Positions 36,822 through 45,612 of a DNA stretch of 64,000 nucleotides are shown piece after piece (positions within the stretch are counted from its first letter, which is position 1; each line of letters opens with the position of its first letter). Below the pieces are notes generated by a model. That model was not told where the DNA came from, searched no databases, and saw only the letters and a program-made list of their open reading frames with translations. The position numbers were made by a program, and so were the translations under genes. Origin of the DNA: Blastomyces gilchristii SLH14081 (Eukaryota > Ascomycota > Eurotiomycetes > Onygenales > Ajellomycetaceae); NCBI RefSeq assembly GCF_000003855.2, contig NW_003101664.1:496878-560877 (forward strand). The letters are read 5' to 3'.

Positions 36822-37907
36822 GTCAAGCTGCTTTAAAAAGACTTAGAAATAGTCAGATTTATAATAATTAAATGAATCTTGAACTGATCTTAAACTCTGT
36901 TTTAAAAAATTTAAAAGAGAAGAATATTAATACTGATAATTCATCTGCACTGAGTTTCTGCTCATATGAATATTCATGACAATGAATTGACTGATTCAGC
37001 TGCAAAAAAGAGTTCAGAATTAAACAGATCTATTCAAAGAATTATGTTCTGATCTTTTATAAAGAGAAAAATAAAAGAATCTTGTTTAAATAAGTGAAAT
37101 GAAAGCTGATAGAAACAAAAGAAGAGTATACATTATTCAAGATTTGAAACAAAACTCAAGCGAAAGTCTTGTTCAATTAAATGTAAAAAGAAAATATTCT
37201 CATCTATAATACAGCTGAAACTAGAACATGGCTATTTCAAATCTTATATACAAAGATTTAATGATAGATTTGATTCAATAGAATGCTCATTCTGCAATAC
37301 AAATGAGAATTCTAAGCATATTGTAATACACTGTGCATTATACAATAGTCTCAGAGTCAGATTGAAAGAGAAGTATGATCTAAATCAATTAAATATAAGA
37401 TTCTTATTCTCAACTGAGACAGGAATTAAATACTTAATAGACTTTCTATCAGAAGCTTAAGCAGCTACAAGAAAATAACTGAATTCAGAAATATCTGAAT
37501 ATGAAGAGAAGGAAATTGATCAGATATAGTCTGTTAAAACAGCTATATACTATCTTTTAATAATTTGTTTTGTTACAGTCTCTCTTTATTTTACTTTTTT
37601 CTTTCTATTTTTTTCTATCTATCTATTCAATATATATATCTTTAAGACTGTGTTCTCTTTTCTTTTGTCATGATATTGTCAAATAATTTCAAAGTATTAG
37701 AAGATGTTAAAATACTGTAATTTGTAAACAGTTTTTATATTCTGAGCTGAAATTTTCTGATTTTGCATATCTGAAATTGATGAATGTATAATAGTTAACT
37801 TTATAGATATAGAAAAAACTCTGAGAACTTTTAGTTCTCAGATAGATATTATAGTCTCTGACTACATACATCTATAATTAAAGAATAATAATAATAATAA
37901 TAAAATA
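36822..37907 (+). mobile_element. LINE-2, right part with 3' UTR and (AAT)n tail
   Basis: Resuming at the GTCAA duplication, it carries the rest of RNase H, the end of ORF2 (about 37529) and the 3' UTR. It terminates in about seven AAT units at 37884-37907. It matches LINE-3 32675-33757 throughout, including the short inverted repeat GAGAACT/AGTTCTC near 37822. Confidence 0.82.
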
Positions 37908-38033
37908 TTAATAGCTTCAGAGATGTATAGAAATAGCTACAGTATACATAGTAATATTATCTTTATTTAATATATATACTGTTACTAAGTTGATATTCTT
38001 TATCTACAGTTATTATGTAATCTATATCAGAGA

Positions 38034-38542
38034 TTAGACTAACTGATAGAATTATAAATTTTATATTTAATCTTATTTAATCTGATCTTATACATTTCTT
38101 AATATGAATTTCACTGAAACTAATTATTAAAAAAACATGCAAAGTAACTATTTATCAAATCTTAAAATAAGATTATAACTTAGAAAAAATGAGAAAGTAA
38201 TTTTATTCAATCTTATTTAGTTTCATTCTTAGTATAAAGTGACTATTTTTAGACATTTTAAGGTTTTTTTTTAGACTATTTTTAATTTTTTAAAAAGTAA
38301 CAATTTTTGATAACACTTAAATAAAATTTAAAGTCATTTGAAGTAATAAAATAGAATTTAAATTAAGAAGTGAAAATTATAATCTCATTTGAAAAATGTA
38401 ATAAAAGTAGATAGTAAGTCTTATTAAAACAGTATAAGACTACTATCTAATTTTAAAACTATGTAATGAGATTAATTAAATTAATAATAAAATTATTAAA
38501 TATTCTAATTCTAGTCTCAGACACAGTTATATAATCAGTCTA
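38034..38542 (+). mobile_element. hAT-like MITE, copy 3 (509 bp)
   Basis: It is collinear with copy 1, starting TAGACTAACTG and ending ATCAGTCTA. The flanking 8-mers are TCAGAGAT (38026-38033) and TTAAAGAT (38543-38550), which differ only by two transitions and so are a decayed duplication. It is much more AT-rich than copies 1 and 2. The short spacer 37908-38033 has no feature I recognise. Confidence 0.75.
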
Positions 38543-39411
38543 TTAAAGATACATGCAGAAAATAGATCTTTATTACTAAAGAGAATAATTATAGTAATTC
38601 TCTGTTTTTATATTATAAAAATGAGTTATTTTTATTTCTTTTTTCTCTCTTTTCTCTTCTTCAAATCACTACTAATTTCAAGCTAATATGAAAACTATTA
38701 AAACACTCTTAGAAATTCTCAAATTGAAGAGTATAGATTAATCAAATTTTTAATAAATATAAAAGAAATTAAACTATTGTTTAAAATATTAATTATTTAT
38801 CTCTTTTTAATAAAATAGTAGTTGCATTCTCTCTCTCTTTTAAATAAAATATAGTATGAGAAAAGTAAGTATTATATCAGATTATAATAATTAACATAGT
38901 TTCAGTATATAAAGCTATATATATACAGTATATACTGAATTAAAAAGCTGTATAAGTTATATATTAGCAGCAGCATCTTAATAAGAGCTGTGTAGTATGA
39001 GAAAGTTATAACTCTTAGCTATATATATAGAGAGTGAGTTACTAAAATAAGTATATATATATTATATAAAAGTAACACTTTTTCATAATACTCAGTCTTT
39101 AATATTATGAAAATAGAGTCTCTCTGTGAGATCTGTTTTTATCAGAAATCAGAGAATTTTACATTTTTTAAAATTATCTTTATACATCTTATCTGTGAAA
39201 TTAATAAGAGAAATTATTAATTTCAGTATTCTATTCTTAATATAATTCAAGTGATAGCAGAGTTTACTATTATTATACTTTTTAAGTATATATTTTCTAA
39301 TTATTTACATTTATATAGATATATACTAATTATTTATTAAATAATATTAAAGTAATAACTTATTATAACTGTATTATTCTCACTATAAGAGATATATAAT
39401 TAGTAATAAAT
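38543..39411 (+). other. AT-rich stretch without recognisable genes
   Basis: This is about 870 bp of very AT-rich sequence lacking any ORF of note. A palindromic TATATATACAGTATATACTG-like stretch lies near 38917-38938. I cannot assign it to a family. Confidence 0.5.
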
Positions 39412-39956
39412 ATTATAAAAACTTTAAGAAATAAGTATTTTAAAAGTACTGCAGCTCTGTAATCTGAATTTTTTTTATTTTTTCTTTTATTTTTTTCTTT
39501 TTCTTTTTTTTTTATTGTAATTTTTTCTTGTTTTTATTTTATTTTTTATTTTTGTTTTTCTTTTTTTTATTTTTTTTAAAATTAAAATTATATAAATTAT
39601 AATCTGTATTTAAAAAAGTAATAATATTTAATAGTACTCTTTATTAAATTTTCAATAAATGAGTACTATATTATAATATTATATAAGTGAGAAATAATTT
39701 CATAATTTCATTTAATATTATTTATAATAATAAGATCAGAATAAAAATATAACTAAGAATTTAAATATATTTTTTATCTAAGATTAAATTTTTATTTGAA
39801 AAGTAAATCTGAGATCTTTAATATTTGAAATAAAGTAATTTGAAATTAATGTAATAAATATAAATTATAATTAGAACTTTAAAAGTAATACTTTTAAATA
39901 ATATAATAATTATAAAGTTTAATTTTAATTTCAGATATAGTTACATAATCAGTCTA
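39412..39956 (+). repeat. AT-rich repeat R2, copy 1
   Basis: It matches 40415-40922 along its length by eye, and ends like the MITE family (AATCAGTCTA). A T-rich tract spans 39468-39582. It interrupts an eroded LINE fragment. The left terminus is not clear. Confidence 0.5.
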
Positions 39957-40414
39957 TTCTTAACTAAGATAAAAATTAAATATTTAATAGATTTTCTATT
40001 ATAAATGTAAGTAGCTATAAGAAAATAATTAAATTTAAAACTCTGTAAGTATGAAAAAATAAAGAAAGTTAAAATATAATCTATTTAAATAGTTATATAC
40101 TATTTTAAAATAATTTTCTTTTATTATTCTTTTATTTTTATCTATGTTTTAAATAAGTTTATTTTTAAGACTCTTTTTCTTTATTATTATATCTTTTAAA
40201 TAGTTTTAAAGTATTAAAAAATATTAAAAGTACTGAAATTGATAAAAAAAATTTATATTCTAAGCTGAAATTTTCTAAATATTACATATCTTGAAATTAA
40301 TAAATATATAATTAATTATATAGATTTTATAAAAACTTTAAGAATTAAAAGTTTTTAAGTAAATATAATAATCTCTAACTATATATATTTATAATTACAG
40401 AATATAATAATAAT
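39957..40414 (+). mobile_element. Eroded LINE 3' end
   Basis: It aligns with LINE-3 from about 33255 to 33757 (end of RNase H, 3' UTR, short AAT-like tail near 40395). It is far more AT-rich than the other copies, with no ORF. Confidence 0.6.
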
Positions 40415-40922
40415 TATAAAAACTTTGAAAAATAATTATTTTAAAAAATATTATAAATTTTAGATTTTAGATTATAAGTTTTTTTATATTTTATATTTTT
40501 TATATTTTTGTATAATATTAATTTTACTTATTTTTTAATTTTAATTATATAAATTATAAATAACTTTAGTTTAATTTTTATATATATTTAAAAAAGTAAT
40601 AATATTTTATAATAATACTCTCTGTTAAATTCTTAATAAATAAATATTTATATTATAATATTATATAAGTAAGAAATAATTTTATAATTTTATTTAATAT
40701 TATTTTTAATAGTGAAATTAAAATTAAAAATATAAATATATTATTTATCTAAGATAAAATTTTTATTTAAAAAGTAAATCTGAAATTTTCAATATTAAAA
40801 ATAAAGTGATTTAAAATCAATATAATAAATATATACTATAATTAGAAAAAAGTAATACTTTTAAAAAATATAACTACTATAAAGTTTAATTCTAATCTCA
40901 GATACAGTTATATAGTCAGTCT
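40415..40922 (+). repeat. AT-rich repeat R2, copy 2
   Basis: This is the second copy of the 39412-39956 repeat, ending ATAGTCAGTCTA. It adjoins LINE-tail sequence on both sides, so it probably split an older retroelement. Confidence 0.5.
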
Positions 40923-41160
40923 ATATATAATCAGAGACTGTAATATCTATTTAAAAACTGAAAGTTCTCAGAGTTGCTTTTATACTTTATTTAATAATTA
41001 TTCATTTCAAATATATAAAGTAGAAAATTTTAGCTCAAAATATACAAACTCTTTTATATAGTATATTAAACTTCATAACTCTTTAATATATGAAGAATAG
41101 TTCAGAAAGTATAAAGAGAGCTAGTTTTAAAAGATAACTTAATAAAAATAGAGAAGAAAG
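40923..41160 (-). mobile_element. Eroded LINE or SINE tail, reversed
   Basis: It reads as the reverse complement of the LINE 3' UTR (compare 31440-31690). This could be the tail of a second SINE copy or of a minus-strand LINE. Decay prevents a choice. The following 41161-41429 holds nothing I recognise. Confidence 0.5.
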
Positions 41161-41429
41161 AAAAGAATAAAACATTTAGATCTTTAAATAAGAAAAATTA
41201 ATAAAGAATATATAAATTAATAAAGAGAAACTTAAACACAGTATTAATAACTGTTTAAATAATGTAAGATAATGATAATATAAAAGATAATAATTAATAG
41301 ATGAGAAATTAATAACAGAATAATATTTTATAATAAAAGCTTTTTTATATATTTATATATATAAGTCTAATCATGTTTTAGAGTCTATGTAAGTGATAAA
41401 AAGCTTCTGTAAAAGAGTAATTTAACTGA

Positions 41430-41556
41430 GATTATAGTCATGACTCCTGTCTATATAGATTGTGTGGCTCTAACCCTATCACTCTACTGATTATATAAGT
41501 GGCGAGAATAGAAGTAAGGCCATCCGCGAGGAGTTGGGATTTCTTAGACAGAATTT
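41430..41556 (-). repeat. Partial LTR related to element B
   Basis: About 100 bp match the right-hand part of the B LTR (25906-26008), including the CCGCGAGGAG and GGGATTTCTTA segments. No partner LTR is seen nearby, so it is a solo or truncated LTR. Confidence 0.6.
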
Positions 41557-41633
41557 GACTAGTGAAACACTTTAATGTCTAGAAAATCATCACTTACAAT
41601 AACTGAATATTCGCTCAGAATCAATCAACTTGA

Positions 41634-41924
41634 CAAATCAAAAACACAGTAACGTGGCGGCGCGGGGGCGGTAAGACCACGGAGTCGGCAACGTTGAGGG
41701 GTTTAGGGTATGGTATATATCAGGCAAGCCGTTCGGGTGGGCTTAACGAGCCGCTCGGTGGCATCCCAACGGGGTCCATGGTGCCGCAACGGCGCCGTGA
41801 TCTCAGTGACGTAGACCAACTGCCTTGCGGCAGTAACCAGCACGCGGCATACGTATGGCAGACCCATCCATTATCATATGAATGCGAGGAATATCCGATC
41901 GAACTGATCAGTGGAGGCCCGTGA
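41634..41924 (+). CDS. Unidentified ORF fragment in a CpG-rich island
   Basis: A 96-codon open frame (no ATG in the open part; it follows a TGA) sits in a ~290-bp GC-rich patch surrounded by decayed AT-rich DNA. The peptide contains GLGYGIYQ, PTGSMVPQRRRDL, CGSNQHAAYVW and CEEYPIELISGGP. I do not recognise it securely. The CEEYP-x5-GG end is faintly like the CDEYP...GG motif of NucA/NucB-type nucleases, which is only a hint. It may be an exon of a lost gene, a fragment carried by a transposon, or the spared edge of an unknown repeat. It ends in TGA and is probably not expressed. Confidence 0.3.
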   Translation, partial: QIKNTVTWRRGGGKTTESATLRGLGYGIYQASRSGGLNEPLGGIPTGSMVPQRRRDLSDVDQLPCGSNQHAAYVWQTHPLSYECEEYPIELISGGP

Positions 41925-42039
41925 TAAACACAGGTAAATGAATCTTATAATTAAAAAAAAGAAAATGAAAGAGCGTATAACAAAGGAAATAAATTTTAAA
42001 GAGAGAAGAGATTTAAATGTCATTCTGTCAAATCAAGTT

Positions 42040-42912
42040 TATACTATAAGCTATAGCATATTTTGACACCCCCCTATGTAACCAACGGCTTGCTTCTGTC
42101 CTCTTGGTCCACTGTTAGAGGTCGTTATTCCCCATAGAATGCCGCCACCCAGTTAAGCTCTTTAACTAACCCTAGAGATGCTCACTCTTAGCTAATGCCT
42201 AACGGTCAGCCCTGGGAGGCCGGGGGCAAGAGCAGGGAAGCCCCCACTACAAACATAGGTGCCGGGCGCGGTTGGTGAGGAGCCAGCCGTCTGATGGTCT
42301 TTTTAGGCCTAGGTCTTGAGCCTACCGGCAGCTCTTAACTATGACATAATGCCCCTAACCTTGTAGCTGCCTATCTCAGCATTCCAGCCTTATCAATAGG
42401 CTGTCATTTACAGTCTTGCAAACCACTCACTCAGGCGGTGGAGTTGGGGCGTTAGGTTCCTCCCTGGGCTCTATAACTATGACGATTCACCTCCCGTCCT
42501 CCATTTGCCCGGAGGTTGTGGGTTCAAGATGGCAGATTGGGGCATGCGAGCTCCCTAGAACGGCTGACAAGGACAGGGGTTGACGTCATGTCCAGCGTGC
42601 TTCAGCGTACCTGCCAGGTGGCAACTGAGTGGCAAGTGAAGTGGCAATTAGTTGCTTAGACTGCTATGCTGGACACCGGCCTGCTCCTTAGGGGATGGTC
42701 ACTGTGAGTAGTAGGCGCTCGGGACAAGCCCCTATAATTTTGGGAGGAAGTTGTAACCGGGGGGCCGGGGCAGGCCGGTACGAGCATGCCCCTACTGTAA
42801 AAGTGGGTGGTCGGCGCGGCTGGCTGAACACCAGCTGTTTTGAGGTTGAGGGTCTTTCGGCCTAGTGATTAGGCGCTTGGGCCCAGCAGCTCCATCATGA
42901 CATAGACTCTAG
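42040..42912 (-). repeat. GC-rich relative of the SINE body
   Basis: Positions 42040-42420 align by eye, in the same order, with the SINE body at 31750-32030 (for example CTCAGCATT...CAGTCTTGC and AGTTTA...TAAGCTATA). Here CpG and GC-rich motifs survive. It also contains an internal imperfect direct repeat: 42213-42348 against 42757-42904, both running from a GGCCGGGGGC-type start to AGCAGCTC or GGCAGCTC and ATGACATA. It carries GTGGGTTCAAGA near 42520, a possible degenerate B box. No ORF is convincing. Confidence 0.5.
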
Positions 42913-43330
42913 ATTAGAGTTGATATTTTTTCATTTTTTAATTGTATAGTAAATATTATTATTTTCTTTATAGCAAGTTTTATTACTATAAAATTTATTT
43001 TAATTATTAGTAAATTAAGCTAGTTATAATTTTTTTATTATATAATATTTAATTTCTTTAATTCTTATATTAAAGTTTAAATGCTTTTAAATCAGATAAT
43101 ATTTAATTAATTAAATAAAGTGTTAATAACTTTACTTTTAATTTTTATACTTTTAACATTTAAGTTTTCTATACTATAATATATACTTTTTTATCAAATC
43201 AGATATTTTATCTGATTATGAATTAATTATAAATTATAAATTTACTAATTTAATAATGTAATTATTGAATATGAAATTAATATGTTTATAATAAAAGTCT
43301 TAAAATCTGTAGAAGAATCAATGCTAATCT
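42913..43330 (+). other. Last AT-rich stretch before the gene-bearing part
   Basis: About 420 bp of extremely AT-rich, CpG-free sequence. No ORF or repeat match recognised. Base composition switches to normal at about 43330, marking the isochore boundary. Confidence 0.6.
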
Positions 43331-43609
43331 GTATAGAGTACGGAGTATAGAAGATATAATCTAGCTAGTGAAAGTGACACACGTGACTGCAGTAGCCGGA
43401 GCAAACAACCCACTCACACTCAGGCCAGTGCCACACACTTTCAAAAACGCAATAACAATTAAATATAACAAAAAGTGACATCTAGTTTCCTAGGATTAGA
43501 CCCATAGGTGCAAATACACGCAAAAGAAAACGCCGAATTCCGTCCTTCCTAGATTGGTGTTAACCGCCGCCCCCAGTCGTTCTATCGCCGCGGGGTCTCA
43601 CTCTGGTAC

Positions 43610-43880
43610 CGGTAAATTATATCATTCTGGTTCTATCTGATCCCCCCCTGTCAACCAGTAGGTTCTTTTCTGGTTCTATATCCTCCCCTGGCATCCGTAG
43701 GTTCTCGCATTCTGGTTCTATATGATCCCCTGTCACCCGTAGGTTCTATGGTTCTATATCATCCCCTGGCACCGGTAGGTTCGAGCGTTCTGGTTCCATA
43801 CCATCCATATCATCCATAGGTTCTAGCGTTCTCGTCCCCTGGCACACGTAGGTTCTATCGTTCTGGTTCTCGTCTTTGGT
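43610..43880 (+). repeat. Minisatellite, ~40-48 bp units
   Basis: About six imperfect units each contain TTCTGGTTCTATAT, a CCCCTGGCA-type core and CGTAGGTTCT. Units start near 43625, 43667, 43709, 43747, 43787 and 43857. Unit length and sequence vary. Confidence 0.75.
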
Positions 43881-45612
43881 GGCTTTGTTTATTCGCATCG
43901 CGGTTATTGAGCGGTTAGAGGAGTCAGAAAGGTGATTATCCGGCGTTTCTTCACGATAGGATAGGGCGACGTTGTGGTGACAGGCATTTTTGCTATGGGG
44001 TTATTTTAATAAAAAGGGACACTTTTAAGAGATGAATGTTAAACAGGATAGAAAACATGGGACACGTGACTGTAGTAGCCAGAGCAACCTTCTCAAGATG
44101 GAATGGGTGGGTGGATGATTTGTCATGACATGGTCACAACCTACGAAGATCATGATTCTTGGCTCTAACCCAATTCAGTTAGTTTTTTTAGTTCCCGAAC
44201 AGAGCAACAATTATCAGATTAATTAATGAGTTACATACAGGTTGTACAGGTTGTATACGGAGTAGATGTACAGAAGAGAGTACTACTACTCCGTAGTATT
44301 TTGCTGTTTCTCTGGGTGGATATGAAGGTTTTGTTCATTTTCTAGTGTCAAAATTGAGTCTCCAATAATAATCTCTCTAAGGGGCCCCACAACTGAACCG
44401 AACTGATAAATTTCTTGGGCTAAACCTCTTTCTCATGATTGATAGCAGAGACTCAGTGAGACATCCACTCAAATTCTTTCTCAGGATATCAACCAAAAGG
44501 TTTGTGGCAAAGCCACAAGAGACAACAGGAATGTTAGAGTCGAAACACCTGAAACGCCGGATTGCTGTCCAGCGGGCGGAGAGGAGAAAAACTCCGAAAG
44601 CAGAGCACTATTGTGGTCCAGTAGAAGCGGCGAAAGGAGCTGCGTTTCAAACAAACTCGCGAGAAATGGGGCGGACGCTTTGCCACAACTCCACTTGATG
44701 CTTCTGGGGCGCCTGGAAGGGAGCAGGGGCCCCGGGGGGGGGGGGGTTGTTGGCATTTGTTCCAGGCGCTCTCAAAGGGCGCTCTGGCCAGTCAGAGCCC
44801 TGAGCCAGGTTACTACTGTGGAAAGCCCGCGACCGACCCGTCAGCAGGCACGCCCGCCCCTAACCCCCTGGCTCCTGGCTGGCTACATCATTTCCATGCT
44901 CGCATCGAAACTGACAGTCGACTGGTTGGGCCGCATTTCTCTCCCCTCCCCCCCCCCACCAGGGCCACTGGGACTGTATGAGACCAACTAACTATCTATG
45001 CTGTAGAATCAATCAATTTGATAATGAGACTACCAAATACTTTGGTCCCGGTCTCATGCACGGAGCGGTTCAAGGAGCGCCCGAAAGACACCAAGTTCGG
45101 CTGTTTCCGATCAAGGGTGGTTTTTAAGAGCAAATCCTCTAGAAGTAGTGCCTCGCAGCTTGCCCTTTTTCTTTCTTCCTTGATTTACTGCTTGGAATCA
45201 CGCCTCTGTATCCCACGTTTATTCTCCGCGATCACGCCCAACGGACTCTTTCGATTCAATCATCTCCCTTCGACCAGGGCCAATTATCAGGAGCCACAGG
45301 CTACGGCATATCCCGGCCGTTGTCCGCTGATACCTGCCTGGTCCGCTGGGCCAGCCTTCACTTGACAACACCTAATCACCAATATCTCGTGCCCATATAA
45401 TCTGTAAGCCTTCAATGCCGACTCACGACCTGGTTGATAACCCCTCTGGAAGGATTTTGGCTATCCCGCATGCTCTGGATAGCTGCATAATAACAAAGCT
45501 CACACTCACTCACTCACACTCTCTCTCTAACTAACATAGTTATTACAGGAATTCCTGATAGCGTTACCCTTTTCGAGTCCTCTCAATACATTCCCCTGTT
45601 GCTTCGTTTTCG
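43881..45612 (+). other. Intergenic region upstream of the ferric reductase
   Basis: 1.7 kb with no gene I trust. It holds a G13 run near 44737-44750, TACGGAGTA-like palindromic pieces near 44258-44302, and a 45005-45060 segment resembling the inner end of the MITE family (TTTGATAATGAGACTACCAAA). A CACTCACTC/CTCTCTCT tract is at 45503-45530 just before the gene. GATA-containing sites exist (for example near 44410 and 45435), but none matches a full iron-responsive GATA consensus. Confidence 0.5.

Noticed and set aside
1..42900. CRISPR-like or defence-like arrays among short tandem repeats
   Set aside because: The repeats are LINE/LTR subunits and microsatellites in a fungal genome, with no regular repeat-spacer pattern.
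44435..45365. ORFs of 87-126 aa upstream of the ferric reductase
   Set aside because: They overlap one another on both strands, include a poly(G) run and show no recognisable motif; treated as intergenic.
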